64,000 nt of DNA, taken from NCBI RefSeq assembly GCF_958295425.1, contig NC_081139.1, positions 16,133,888-16,197,887 on the forward strand, written 5' to 3'. Below, piece by piece: positions 21,601-34,599 of this stretch (positions are counted from its first letter, which is position 1; each line of letters begins with the position of its first letter). The position numbers and the translations under genes are program-made. The notes under the pieces are model-generated. The model was not told where the DNA came from and did not search any database. It worked only from the letters and a program-made list of their open reading frames with translations. This DNA is from Solea solea (Eukaryota; Chordata; Actinopteri; Pleuronectiformes; Soleidae).

Positions 21601-24600
21601 AGTTTTAGATTCATATATGTCAGTGGTGCAACAGCTGCATTTTACCAGAAGCAGCACAGTCACATGATGCCATGGAGAGAGAGCCAGTGAAACAAGTTTT
21701 TTGAAGTTTTATGACAGGCCCATTTTGTTCTTAAGTTATTACTTTTATCTTAAGAGTTTACGATTCATGAGTGACCAGCAGTCAGGTTTATTATCTTCAT
21801 TTAACCAAAGCTGAGAAACATAATATTATGAAAGCTAATCTATTTCATCCATTATTTACACCTTTTGAGCCAATCCCATCTGATATTTGGAGTGTACTCG
21901 ACAGGTTGCCAGACTATTACAGGGACTGGGAGACATTTCTTTTTTTCTTGTCTTTCAGCTTCACCCTGTCTAGGGATCGCCACGGCGGATGATCCACTTA
22001 TATGATGTGGCATAGATTTTTATGCCGGACGCTCTTCCTCACACAACCCTCACATTTATATGGGCTTGGGACCAGGCAAAAGGAGTATACCCCCCTTAAG
22101 ACTGGGGTCAATTTAGAATGTCCAATTAACAATGAGCAATGGGGATTGGGTATCTAGCTGCTCAGGGATACACCAGCCCTTGATCTGATGGGGACTCTAA
22201 CCAGCAGCCCTTCAGTCATAAGTCAAGTTCTCTTTGTCCTTAGCTATGGGCTGCCCGTACTAACAATAATATATCCCTTTATAGTATAATGTTTAAGTCA
22301 TATACAGTGTCTACTTTGCAAATGGACAACAATTTTGAAATACTTTATGAATGAGTTTGTGTCTCAGGTGTCTTTTTTTTTTCTTGTCAGTCAATGTGGT
22401 GGACTTCTGCGGTCAGACAATCCGAGGTGATGGCATGATTGTCAACTCACACCAGGAATCCAAGAAGTACTACTTTGTCACCATGGCGACCGACTGCCAC
22501 CTCACCATGCAGGCCATCTCTCCCAAAGACAAAGTCCAGTTCCACTTCCGCTTCTTCCTGGTCTACAGTTTGCTGCGAGTGGCCCCTCTTAGTCCGGCCC
22601 CTCTCTTCCCAGAGTCTCCCCGTGACTCTGTCGCCCTCAACCCGAGACTGGAGCCCACCTCTGGTGAAAGCTCGGGGGACCCGTGCCACGCTGGCTCATA
22701 TGTTCAGTTCTATGATGGACGCGATAGGAGCTCGCCTCCCCTCGGGCCTCCTCTTTGTGGGAAGAGCCCGCCTCGGCCTGTGCTGTCAACAGGAAACTAC
22801 CTGACGCTGAGGCTGGTGACCAGAGGGACTCAACCCAGAGTGGACTTTGTGGGGGACTTCACCTCCTTCAGACTAGGTAAGATGAGATGTGGACTTGATT
22901 TAGTATAAAATTGTATGAAATGATGGGAATGATGTAGTTGCAGCCCAAAAAGCTAAAACAAATTACAGCTTTGTTCACTCACTGATCTCTTTAAAGTGTT
23001 AAGGTGTCAGAAACAACTTTAAACCTTTTTATAACATCAAACAAATGGTTTTTCTTTACAGTTAAAGTGTATGATTTTAAAAGAAGTAGGTTTTCCCCTA
23101 GTGTTAATGGTATTCACAAGACCACTGGTGATTATTTTTGGGGGGATTTGTTTTCAGATAAACAGTATAACTTCATGAGTAGAGAGCCTGATTTAGAGCC
23201 TGAGGCTGAGACACCAATGTCGCTGAGCAAACACTTTAGATTGGTGATAGCTGTCAGAATGTTGTTTTACACACACATTAACCTAAGGATTCCACAGTAG
23301 CTTTCGGGGTCACTGGCCATGTTAAATTAACCCAGTGTCAACATATCAGCTGTTTGTTTTGTTCATTTATGTCTAATGAACACAGCATAGCGTTGAGATG
23401 TCTGCAGGGTTGGGTCATGGTGTTTTAACTGTCTCTCTCTGAAAACATGGCTGCTAGTGGGGACAGAGGGAAAAACATATTTTTGCCACTTGAAAGACCC
23501 ACCTAATAAAATCCACCCTGCTCAAGGATATTTTAAGAATATGTTTGTTGCCATTTGACAAGATTATCCTCTTCCTTCTCAGGTTTCAACCAATCAGAGT
23601 GCAGCAGTGAGCCCTACTTCACCTGCAGGAATGGAAAGTGTATCCCCCTCAGCCTGGTGTGTGATGATAAAGGCATTGACAACTGTGGGGATGGAAGTGA
23701 CCTGGAGGAAAACCTGACGACTGGCTGCAAAGGTCAGTAAAGTGACGCTGTGGCATCATTTAAAGATCTATAATTATATAATAGCCTTTTAGCATAGAGT
23801 AATTCAACAAGAATTCTAAGGTGGAAGTAAAATTCAGCAACTGCCTTTAGCTCAATTTCAAGCCTTGGGGAAATCTGGCTAATCAGAGGGCATTTCACAG
23901 TTTCAATGTGAGTGTTGAAAAAAAGATGTAGGGTTTCTAAAAGTTGGCAGTGTGAATAACACTTCCCAAAGCCAGCAGCTTATTCCATCAAATAATAATA
24001 GACAAAGGGTTTCCCCATTTCTCAGAAATCTTAAATCCATTTGCTACTGATTTAATGACATTATGGGAAAGGAAATGCACCCAAAACATAAAAGTAAAGT
24101 GGGAATCACTGAACAGGGAGAAAGAGAAATGAAAGACCCAAAGAAGAAATACACTTCCCAACTCAGATTCCCACTCAAAACCCAAAACACAGGACATCAA
24201 ACAAAGGCGTTGAACCCCTGGAGCTTAAAACCCAACTGAGCAGGTCATCTCCACCCTGCATATAAACCCTCCCAGGCTGATTATCTTCAGCTGTGAGATG
24301 ACAACACAGGTGCTACCAATATCTCCTGATTAGCAAAGCAACCTGTGCTCTAGAAAATGCCAAAGTCACCATTACACTTTATTGCCTGATCTGGCAGATG
24401 TAGGGTTTTGGAGTTGGATCTATAAAAATGTTTTATTCAATGTAATCTTTAGTCACCTACAGCTAAGTAGAGAATAAGACTATGACCTTACACGTGTGTC
24501 ATTACAATTCATTACAATCTAGGCTACACTTGCCTCATGACCTCACTACAGAAAGTCTGGCATGTTTAATATTTTTGCTACTTTTTACGTTTTGTTCCAT

Positions 24601-27180
24601 CTCATCAGTCAGTACATTTATAAGAGACTGGAAAACACTAATTATTGTCAGTCCGACTGTTGGTTAAGTCACTGTTTAGATCTCCTCAGGACACCTACAC
24701 TCTTTGCTGTCTTTGGATCTACATTATTATGGTTATATGAGGATTCCAGCAGATCCTTTTGTCTATTATCACACCTACAAATGTGGTTTGTTCCACTTTA
24801 CTAATAATTACAATATCCATTATAATTTCAACTTTATTTTTATGTCTTCATACAACAATATTTGAGTTTATGTAGTAAATCCTGCAGAACAAAAAATATT
24901 AGTATTATCAGCAAAAAGTACACATTTCATAATTTTTTGACAGTTTACAAATATCTTTAATGTACAAAATGAAAAGAATCGGTCCTAATATTGCTGTACA
25001 CCACACTAGATTTCCCTGCCAGTTGAGATATATTTGTCATGCTGGACAAACTGCTACCTGTTTTCTCGATAGACCTTGGCATGACATTGAGTGTTGGGAG
25101 GAAATGTAGCAATTCTGAGACATCCTGACAGATTAAACCCTGGGTGCTTTTGTCGGTCGAGACATGACATTTCTTACTGTTTGATAGTTGACCCAAATTT
25201 GTCCTTTTTCAGCAGGTCAACTTTTACCTCCTGAACCTCCACCGCCTATGGTCACTACACCCCCAACCTTTGTGAGTCCACCCACAATGCCACTTCCGAC
25301 TCATATGAATTGTGGCGTGCCAGACAGCGCTCCCAGCCATGAGTCAGTAACAGGTGAGTGACCTTTGCCTTGAATGAGTCTTCTTTCAGCCAATAGCTAA
25401 ACTTCCTGTTTTAGGATTGAGAGAAGAATGAGTGACTGTAAAATGCATGTTTATGTCCTGCAGTCAGAGGATTAACTAAGTGCCTCTTTTGGATGCAAAG
25501 TAGCTGGATGACTGGGTGTAAAGCTGATGAAGGTGGCCATTGAATTTCAGCTTAACACTCGTAAACCAATAGATGGATTCTCACTGCAAAGAGCAGCCTT
25601 TTGAGTGATCTGTCTCTATTCCAGTGTCAGAGGTGCAAACAGAGACCGTCTGAGCCAGCCTGGTTTCTTACTGCTTCTAAGAAAACAACCATTCTTCTTT
25701 TCAGACTGAGAGAGGCTGAAGGGGATTTGCCCAGTGTGCAGGTTTGCAGCTTTTTATTAGCTCAGATCCATGTGAATAAACCTTGGATGTGCCCACAGAA
25801 AAAGAGCTCAGCCTGGGTGACCCAGCAGCCTGCCTCACTGGCAACTTGTTTGGCTGTGGCTGAATTGATTTTATTATTTAAAAGTGTAATTGTTGGGAAT
25901 CTTAAACATTCAGCAGATCTGGCAACTCATCTGTGGGTCCTGACCCAGGAATCGCTGACATACAAATTTCACAGTCTTTCCCAAGGAGCCAGGGATTGAA
26001 CCCCAGGCCTTCTGGTTCGAAGAACTCCCCTCACGTGTTTGCCATTCACATGTGATGAACACAGTGGGAGAATCTCTGGAGGATCCAGGCAAGTGGGTGG
26101 TACTCAAACATTCACTCGCTGTGAATCCTCTGGAGTTTCTCCTGGTGTGTTCTCACATGTCCTCACTTTGACATGTTCTGGAGATAAGATAGGGGACATG
26201 GCAGGGGAATCTCCAGTACAACTTCTGGGGACATTTACATTCACATATACAGCCCCTTTGGAAAATCTCAGAGACTCCTGTGGGACTTAGAAGTGATGTT
26301 TAAGACTCACGATTGGTATCAGTTTCCTGTATTCCATCTGATTTAAATTATCTGGTGATTGTTGGTGACCACCAGTGCCAATGTTAAAGTCTAGACCACA
26401 TTTGCAGAAGAGTGTTGGCCTTAAAAACGGTCAAGCTGCCATGATCATTGGATGTTCTTGCAGAGGCTAAGAAAATGTCATGGTCACCGCCGTGACTTTT
26501 GACAAAGACCACCACTTTTGACCCCTGTGAGAAAAACCGAGTGCCTGGCAATCACTCTCCAATTTCTGGCTTCATGGATAAGCCAGCAACTGTGGCAGAC
26601 ACTTTTAAATACCCGTAAAACTTGGTAATTTTCCTGACTGATTGGACTATTTACTCTGTACTGCCCCAAGGATTTCCGGTGATTTTCTCCATTTTGTCCA
26701 TCATTGTAAGCTCCCCTGCGAGGCGCACAATGACGGACGAAATGAACACAAAGTGTGGATGAAAGGCTTCGTCCATCTCTGTGTTTTTCCTAGAGTATGA
26801 ATGAGCCTTTATGATGACCTAAAAATGGCTGCTATGTGACTCAAGAGAATTTTATTGCTTCTCTCTTGTTTCCAGACTCTCCTTCCTCTCTGTCCCTGTT
26901 GGTTCTCTACATCATCCTGGCTGTGGTGGCAGGTGGCCTGGTGCTGTGCTGGTGCTGCTGGTCACCTGGCTGGTTCCTGTGGCGCATCAGTGTCTGTCGC
27001 TTCTTACCCTGCTGCAACTTGGCATGCGCCTCCTGCCAGCTCTGCTCCCGTAACTGTATCCACAGCAAGGAGCACCGACTGGCAAAGGTGACGCCACACA
27101 CGCCGGGCAACGGGATCCCGACTGGCATGGCAGCCACTGGCAACAGTGCGGATGAGAATGTTACTACTGCAGCTGTTTAG
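18617..27180 (+). CDS. ldlrad2: LDLRAD2: LDL receptor class A domain-containing protein 2
   Basis: Single-pass membrane protein of unknown function. Coding exons: 18617-18707, 22391-22876, 23583-23732, 25213-25353 and 26876-27180; phases agree, giving about 390 aa. Signal peptide at 1-27 (CCCCWLLLLLCCMTLHSSA); MM offers two possible starts, 18617 or 18620. Residues 31-192 are a CUB-like domain with CGQTIRGDG, FHFRFFLVYSL, GSYVQFYDG and LRLVTRGTQPRVDFVGDFTS, closely like human LDLRAD2. Residues about 198-240 are one LDLa module with six Cys and the calcium-binding DNCGDGSDLEE. A Pro/Thr-rich linker (about 243-289) follows, then a TM helix at 295-319 (LSLLVLYIILAVVAGGLVL) and a Cys-rich cytosolic segment. 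Identity rests on remembered similarity. Exon 4 has a CAGCAG acceptor, so one Ala may be optional. The extension after the LDLa module seems longer than the human protein I recall. Confidence 0.9.
21100..21430. repeat. Dispersed repeat in ldlrad2 intron 1
   Basis: It shares gttaatccactgctgcctcc and catcagttaa with the reverse complement of about 50900-51200 in a lamb3 intron, and accacctaataaaatccatc with about 23500. It is probably a decayed interspersed element of unknown class. The rest of intron 1 (18708-22390) shows no exon-like signal. Confidence 0.4.
21955..22255. repeat. SINE-like fish repeat in ldlrad2 intron 1
   Basis: The sequence tagggatcgccacggcggat, then atttttatgccggacgctct, then gggcttgggacc, ending in ctatgggctgccc, follows a repeat familiar from many fish genomes. 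Its origin (tRNA-derived or not) cannot be decided here. Confidence 0.55.
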
Positions 27181-29035
27181 AAAAGGACTGTTGAAGACTC
27201 TTATGCTGAGCCATGATCAGTGTGGACATGAATAGCAATCCTTTCAGTGCAGGTTGGACCGATGTGGTCCAGTGTACCAGAGCTAAAGGCGACTGGTTAA
27301 ACTGTGGTTTGTGTGCTTTAACAGTTCTGTCTTGCGAAAAATACATTCCCACACAACTAATTTGCCGTCTCAGTTATGTTTCTTGAGGAATTTTTTTTTT
27401 TCTCTCTGGATTATTTGAGGTGAAATTCTCACATGGAGTTGGTGGTGAGAAGTCGCCCAAGCAGCCAAGCACAGTTCGAGACCAAGCGTTGGAGGATCTG
27501 TTGCTGATTTTTTTGCAGCGTTATCAGGACATACCAGTGTGTCTTTATGGAGAGCAAGACTTCTGCCAGACCACATACAGTATGTGATGGGGTTTCATTT
27601 AGAACCCAAACAGGTGCTTTCTGTGTCTAAACCTAACCACATACTGAAAACGGTTATTATCACCTTCATTTCAGTTCTTAACATAATTGAGAATGCAGTT
27701 TAGTGGTGTGGAAATGTCACTTTTAGGGGGCAGAAGGTAGAGCAGGGTACAGTGTGACGATGGATTGTACGAACATGTGAATGTATGTGAAAGGTAAATA
27801 ATGAAGCGTTCTTTGACTTAAGAAACATGCTCACTGCACACTTTTCTCACACATACTATAATGGAAGCATGCGCCGCTGTTTAGAGACTCTCATGAACAT
27901 TTCAAAAATGCAGCTTTGTCCAAGACCTAGACCATTCCCTGTCTTAGAAGTAACAGTTAAGTGACACAGTGTAACTCCAGTTTACACCAAAGGTCTGACA
28001 TGGACACATGTTGAGGACGCAGCCACAGAACTACAGAGTCAAAACACCCGCTGACAACAGCTGTTCTCCCCTGGAGAAATTCCTTCAAGCACTCAACTCT
28101 CCTCCCAGCAGTTCATTGTCATACCTCATACTGTTTAAGTCAATGTGAGGTCTGTACAGAGGAGCACAAATCATTACAGCTTTAGAAATAAATAAGTAAG
28201 TAATTATGTACAAACAATACATAAATGTACAGCAAATTGAACAGAAAATTGTGCCACATAGTTCTGCAAAAACATAGATTAACAAAACTGTAAGAGTGAA
28301 AATCAGTGGTTGGAATGTGTACATTTTAAAAAATCTAAATGAAATCAAAATTAATAATGACAATGAGCAATTTCAGTAAATATAAAGGCTAGATGAATAG
28401 GAAAAATGGTTAATTGTTGGATGCATACCCAGGCAATTTAATACTAATATTTGGGATGAGGTTTTGTGTCCTAATCCACTCCCACCAGACGAGAATAAAC
28501 AGAGAAACTCAATTAATTTGCAGCACAGGCAGTTGTTAAGAAAGCTGGAATTGCCAACTTTCCACAAAAGGGCCATGTGTGTACAGCTACTTAGTAGAAG
28601 GACCAATAGAAGCATTGTCTTACTGTGAATTGCCCTTTGATTGGTCAGAAGTCCCCACGGATGGATACAGACCACAGAGGACGAGCAGGAATCTAGTTCC
28701 CTCTCAGATCACTTGATTCAGATTGCAGATTGCTCTTACCAGAGCTTGAGAGTTGAAAGCCTGACAAAATGACAATGACTATGCAATGACCCACCAACCC
28801 ACTCACAAATTGAGTAAAGTATTATTGAGTATTATCATTCTAAAACCATTAACATCAATCTGCTTGTGTGCCGTGGGGGATGTCCTCACAGACACAACAA
28901 AATACTACCATACTAAGAGAAAGAGTCACACACACGGAGAGAATCGCATGAAGCCGCAATCGGCATTGTGTAAAACAATGGTTTTAATGCAGCAGCCATT
29001 TGGTTTTATCAAAAAGTTACACACTTACAGCTTTA

Positions 29036-30505
29036 AATAAACCTTTGTGCTTGAGAGAGCTGAACTGCACTGGTACTGCTGCTTTCCAGGCCTCATAGAC
29101 ATTAAAAAGTATAGATTCTGTCCCTGTTCTGTCCATGTGCACAGACTGAGCCTCCATGTGTTCATGTGTCTGCCAGGGAAACTTTCTTGGTATCCTCTAG
29201 ATGGAGTAGCTTCATAAACTTTCCTCGCTCAGACTCACTGAGAGTGAGTGTTGCGCAACCCCATCTCACAGCTGGTTTGACTATTGTCCTAAAGGCATAA
29301 GAACAAACACAGTGTTTTCAGAACTCCAGGTTTGCGGGAAGCAGCACGCTGACACGTGTAGCCTACATGATTAGTCTCTCTTCTCAATCTGGACAGGAAT
29401 GTACACGCATCGTTACGTTCATTAGACAACACACACACATACTGTACAATTCACATCCACTGAACTCTGAGCTCCAAGAAAGACTGTCCTCACATTTGAC
29501 TTTACAAGTATAGATCAGAATTGTTGAAATGTTGTTGTATGAAGCGCCGTGTGTTTTACAGACAGATGACTGCGCTTTGTCAAATGGGTCAAGAAGGCGC
29601 ACGCAAAGTGAAAACATGGCTGCCACTGAACAAATAAAATCTACACCAGCATAAGTCTAAGATATTTTGATATCTGTTGCTTTACCTCGCCATTAAGACA
29701 ACCAACCGACTGCACACTCCCCTGCACTAAAACCCATAGTGAAAACAACAGGAGTTGCTGATCCATTGCTTCCACCATCATAAAGTCAAAATGCGTTATT
29801 TGGTTTATTTGGTGTGTGAAATCCTCTGGTCCGCATTTACCTCTTCTTCTCTGTAAGCTGCTCTCATCAACTTTGTCTCCAGCGGCAAAATTCAACAACG
29901 AAACTATCAAAAAGTAAAAGTGCTGCTCGTCAGCAGCTCGTCAGCATACTGAAGTGGATTATAACTGGATAATTGGACGAAGAACACAGACTTCACTGAC
30001 AGCAGCATCAAGGTTTGTCCAAATTAGTTTCTGAGTGCCATTATTTAAATGGCTAATTGGTCTTAAAAGTTAACAAAAATATAGAGACAGTTGGGTTCTG
30101 AGTTCAAATCCTTGTCTCTATATGCCTTCCTGAAGGGAATCTCCAACACCTTTGTTGTACCTTTAAAGCAGGTTAGTTTCATATCTTAATAAAGATCTTG
30201 AATGAACCGATGTGCTTGAAAGGAAAGACATTCATCACATTTCATCTGAAATTCATGACACTTTCATGAACAAAGCAGACACATGGCACGTCTGCTAACT
30301 GCACCATAATGTAAATAAAGAAGAACTGTGTTAATTAATATTATTAAGAACACAAAAAAGGTTTTCTTTCCCTTAAATTATACAGTTTGTATGTTATATA
30401 AAGGTTTTCTAGTTTTTTTTAATGTGTAGTACTTAGAGATGGACTAACGGTGCACTTAGTGTAAGTTTTGGTTATGTACTGTATATACTGTAAAGTTTTA
30501 ATAAA
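29036..30505 (+). terminator. ldlrad2: Candidate polyadenylation signals of ldlrad2
   Basis: AATAAA occurs at 29036-29041, 29633-29638 and 30500-30505, 1.9-3.3 kb after the stop at 27180. None can be preferred without transcript data. 27181-30670 otherwise holds no recognisable gene; a MITE-like terminus (gttacacacttacagcttta) lies at about 29017. Confidence 0.25.
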
Positions 30506-30671
30506 ACGCTGCACTATTGAAATACTGTATGCTGCTTTTTCTCTGTCAACAGCTGAGGTCATGTGACAACCCACAGTGATATCGCCTACTCCCGTTTAGA
30601 GTTTAGGTTTCAGACACTTCCACATTGGCTTCACTTTGCAGACTTGTGGGTTCGGGGTCAACATGTTTGGG

Positions 30672-30895
30672 GCAGCCCGTGGCCAAGTGGAACGGGAACT
30701 TGGCTTGTAACTAGAAGGTTACTGAAGATTTGAGTCTCCACCAGGTCAGAAGGCTGGTGTACACCAGAGCAAGGTACCCAAAATAAAAACATTTGCTCCC
30801 CGGGCACTGCTCAGTGACTGCCCCCTGCTCCTAATTCTAGGAAGGTTTCTAGTAGAGGATGAGTTAAATGCAGAGAAGGAATTAACAACATCAAA
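30672..30895 (+). mobile_element. tRNA-derived SINE
   Basis: It starts ggggcagcccgtggccaagt, with a box-A-like TGGCCAAGTGG, then aactagaaggtt and a degenerate box B ending gagtctcc. The body gagcaaggtaccca, ctccccgggcactgctcagt and gatgagttaaatgcagag matches the tRNA-derived SINE family common in percomorph and cichlid fish. 30895-33170 contains nothing I recognise. Confidence 0.8.
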
Positions 30896-33425
30896 AACAA
30901 TATCATACAGGGGTCTCATGTTTTTCCGACAGTACTTAAATGCAGCCTAAGTAACCAAGTTGCACAACATCCTGTGATGCGGAATGTTGCATATTGGCCC
31001 GTAAATGCCACACATGGTGTTTATAAAACCAGGATCACATTTCAGACCAGGATATAATCAGGTCCTGGTCTGCACTCTTGTGTGTACAGAGTCTTTGTGT
31101 GACTCAGACACTGTTCGGTTGACACTGGCGAGGAACTGGCACAGAGTCAGCAGCTTCTTACTGTGTGTTGCCTCTGGTATCCACTGGCAACCTTTCAAGT
31201 CAAATCCCTCTTTCTATGACAGACAGAGAAAATAAATCTCTCCCAAACTCTTTGTCACTTTGATTTCACTTTCTTTAACTGACCTATGACCCTTAGTTTA
31301 ATTAGTATGCTGTGTTGCTGTCGGGATTGATACTTTTGTCACAGGGGGCATCTGTATTTAACTTTTATAAGCCGACTAAAATCACATCAACTCTGTAAAG
31401 CTTTATATTTGTTACCTATTTGTTTATGTGTTACAGACTATATTACCACATCTAACCTACACTTGTGTCTGGATCATAAAAATGTCATAAAGTTCAGCTC
31501 AGTTTGGACATTATTCAGCCTTTATGTCCAATCCTCACATTATTGTCAGACCAAAGAGAAGCCTGTCGACTCAGGGTTTTATTGGCCTCCCACTCATGTG
31601 TGTTCAAGTGTCAAGCACCATTGTCCCATTGTCACACTGCGCTATCTGAGTGAGCAGTGTGCAGTGAAACCATTACAGATGGTCTAGAATAGAGTTGAGT
31701 TCAATCCGTCTACAAGGACACACTGCTGTTTCTTGACTTCTACTGATGACCATTTTTCTGACAGAATCAAATTCAAATCTTTAATTCTTACCAACAGAGC
31801 AGCTCATCGGGGTGAGCTGATGCGTTTGTCTCTATAATTGTGTAAGGCCTCTCTATGTTAAGTGCCTTAAGATAATGTATGTTGTGATTTGGTCTGATAC
31901 AAATAGATATGATTCACTTTTTATTTGAGTATTTCTTCACCCTGCATCAGTCTCATCTGATCACCAATCACAACCACCAGTGTCTGGTCTTTGGGGGATT
32001 TTCCTAGTATCTGCTAAGAAGCAGAAATTAAAATGCTCCCAAGAGTCTTTAAAGACTGCGCACCTTATTCTGTTCAATCTTCTTTCTGTTAATACTCACT
32101 TGTCTCTCCTGATTGAAATGTCAAATACTCTGAAAGGAGGGGCGTCTTTCTCTATTTTCCAGAACCTCAGGAGTTTGACTCACCAACGTGTTTCTGCCGT
32201 AGCCAGTTGAAGTCCCTCTGTTGCTCACACTTGATCTGCATTTACACACAACTCATAATATGAAGCAGGAAGGCTGCAGGAGTGATGACTGAGGAGGGTG
32301 AATTCTTGCGTTGTTTTATCATACAATATGCTGTCAAAAGCACAAGGAGTGATAATAGCTAATTTGGTACACTTAATTTTCCAAAATGTAAATAATTGTG
32401 GATTACTGTACCGTAAACTAGGCCTCTCTGGCTTTGGGGAACTTTCAGTTAAAAGTTTGGGTTTGGGTTTTTGTTTGATATGCACTCAGCTGTGTGTCGT
32501 CCATGTCCAATCAACTGAACTCACTACAGGTGATCTCCACTCAAGATGTGGAAAACCGTTTGGAAGATAATCAGAAGACAATGCAAAGTGTCTGAATACC
32601 TATGTCAATAATATATAGATAGATGGACAGGCAGAGACAGACAGACCACAAAATCATGATTTTGGTACAAAATCAGACAGATATTTATTGAAGCAAACAT
32701 TGAAAGAGTAAGAGTAAACAAGAGTGAACCTAAACCCAGGCTCAATAAATAAATGAAAAAAAAGGATTAAAGTATATTTACAGTGTTTACACACAGCAAG
32801 ACCTTTACAACAACTGTTCCTCTCTCGCTGTATGTTGTTGAGACACATCCACCACCAGAGGGGGCTACACAGCAGCTCATGTAGCCAGGCAGACTCCAGG
32901 AACCATTCATACTTCATTTGTGCATTAAAGCAGAATTAATAGGTACTAATGATCACATCATAGGATGTTTTATTATCTATCCATTTTAAACTACGTATAG
33001 TTTTTCAACAGAGGCTAATGTCAGCGAGGAATATGAGATAAATGTATACATTTGACATTGTAATGTAAAGAGTTTATGATTTGCACTTTCAATAAGAATA
33101 TATTAAGACTCAGTATTGTGAGATTCAGTGATTTTCATGTGTGATTGACCTTGTGAAATGACAAAAGAATTGCTTTATTTCTTGTACACTTTGGTTCGAC
33201 TGTATTATTGACTGATTGAGTGCTGTCATAAGGGTCAGTGAGGCGTCTGTATTTGCCAACATGCTAAAAACATTCAAACAGCACTTAGAGGCATCTTTAG
33301 ACTTGGTGGCAGGACAGTCTGTCTGTAAAGCTTTAAAGTGTGTGCATGTTGCACAACCCATTGGTGTGGCAGGAGAAGTTCCCTAATAAATAAGTCAAGT
33401 CACTGCAGGGTCAACCCGTTTGTCT

Positions 33426-33797
33426 TTAAGAAGCATGCAGCCGGGTGGCTATGCTTCGATGGCTGGGTCTTTGATTACTGGAGAGGGTCATGCTCTCAGT
33501 GATGGCCCCATTTTCATGATCCAGCTCCTTCTCTTCTTTCTTCTCCACCTCTTCTTCCTGACCCTCCACCATGTGCTGTGTCTCAGCCTGAACAGTTCTC
33601 TGTTCCAACATGAGGAGCAGCTCTGCGTCCAGCGGCTGACCAGTGGAGAAGGGGTGACACATGGTCTCGAGCAACCCGATAATCGACCCCAGCACTGCAA
33701 ACACGGTGCCCAGCAGGTAGATCTTCAGCAGACCCCGTCTGGGTTTCTGACTCAGCATCTCTTTGGCAAAGGGGATGAACTCCTGCATGGTCTCCAT
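33426..33797 (-). CDS. g0s2: G0/G1 switch protein 2 (G0S2)
   Basis: G0S2 binds and inhibits adipose triglyceride lipase (ATGL/PNPLA2) on lipid droplets, and human G0S2 is also reported at mitochondria. The protein is 123 aa (human 103) from METMQEFIPFAKEMLSQK, almost identical to the human start METVQELIPLAKEM. Residues about 23-50 form the hydrophobic ATGL-binding segment (LLKIYLLGTVFAVLGSIIGL, then LETMCHPF). The tail is acidic and Glu-rich with EEEVEKKEEKE and ends in RLHAS (human RQHAS). The whole CDS is in one exon. The acceptor AG is at 33807-33808, nine bases before the ATG; a good donor (AAG|GTAAGG) lies at 34488, so a non-coding first exon runs from 34489 to about 34570, as in human. 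A possible polyadenylation signal is TTTATT on the plus strand at 33175-33180. It is divergent from lamb3, as in human. Confidence 0.92.
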   Translation of the reverse strand: METMQEFIPFAKEMLSQKPRRGLLKIYLLGTVFAVLGSIIGLLETMCHPFSTGQPLDAELLLMLEQRTVQAETQHMVEGQEEEVEKKEEKELDHENGAITESMTLSSNQRPSHRSIATRLHAS

Positions 33798-33875
33798 CTT
33801 CACAGCCTGTGTTACACAACAAGTTACAAAAGTAGAAAACATTAATTCATCTTTAAAATTGCAAAACAGTAATGC

Positions 33876-34150
33876 CAAGCTGCAGTGCATAACTTTTGTC
33901 ATTGTGATGTTATTATTCTGCCTACGTCAAGCAATACTATCCGACGTGACAAGGGTGCAAGAAGCAGCTATCTTTTTTTTTTGAGAAGGAGATTATGAAA
34001 CTTATGAAACTTTTCATGGACCAGTCTTTGTGTTTTCAGTCATACTCCAACCTGTTTGGAGCCACCTTACTTCACTAGCACAATGGTGCTTTCGCCTTTG
34101 TCTGTCTTCTTGTCATAAAACTAATCACTTCCTGTGTGCAGCACAGGAAT
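33876..34150 (+). repeat. MITE-like repeat in the g0s2 intron, copy A
   Basis: It begins gctgcagtgcataacttttg and contains gtgttttcagtcatactcca and aatcacttcctgtgtgcagc. The last two are shared with 58348-58775 (same strand) and, reversed, with 45150-45425. It sits inside the only intron of g0s2 (33807-34488). Confidence 0.65.
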
Positions 34151-34593
34151 GTCACTGGACAACATGAGATCTAAACACTACTACACTGAGAAACAGTGTG
34201 GAGTCAGCGTTGCGTGAACTCATTTGACAGTGCATTGAATATAGCAGACATTGGTTTATAATTAAACATTACAGTTTTAAGACATCTATTTGTTTCTGAA
34301 GTGGTTTTTTACCAGATCTTATATCATCTCATATCATATCAACTGTCAGTTTTAAATGGATTTGCATGAAATTAAACAAAAGAAATAGAAATACACTGCA
34401 ATAAAATCAATTGCCATTTACTCTGTGTTACATGCAGTATGCATTTGTAAAAACTAATGTTTCAAAAGTAAAAAAAGAAATACCTTACCTTGACGAGGTT
34501 TAATGTTTGTTCCAGTCGCACAACGGCTTTAAACAAATCCAGCTTCTAGTTTGCAGCAGTAACACACCTTTGACTGGATCTTGAGTGTGGCCA

Positions 34594-34599
34594 TTTAAA
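34594..34599 (-). promoter_or_regulatory. g0s2: TATA-like element of g0s2
   Basis: TTTAAA on the minus strand, about 105 bp upstream of the first-exon donor at 34488. Placement agrees with a short non-coding first exon beginning near 34565-34570. No other core element was identified. Confidence 0.4.

Noticed and set aside
25601..25999. 132-aa plus-strand open frame and tRNA-box-B-like ggttcaatccctgg (minus) near 25990
   Set aside because: No domain in the peptide; the box-B-like block lacks a convincing box A and fold, so at best an old SINE remnant in ldlrad2 intron 4.
33420..33845. 141-aa plus-strand open frame
   Set aside because: Exact antisense shadow of g0s2, whose protein is clearly recognised on the minus strand.
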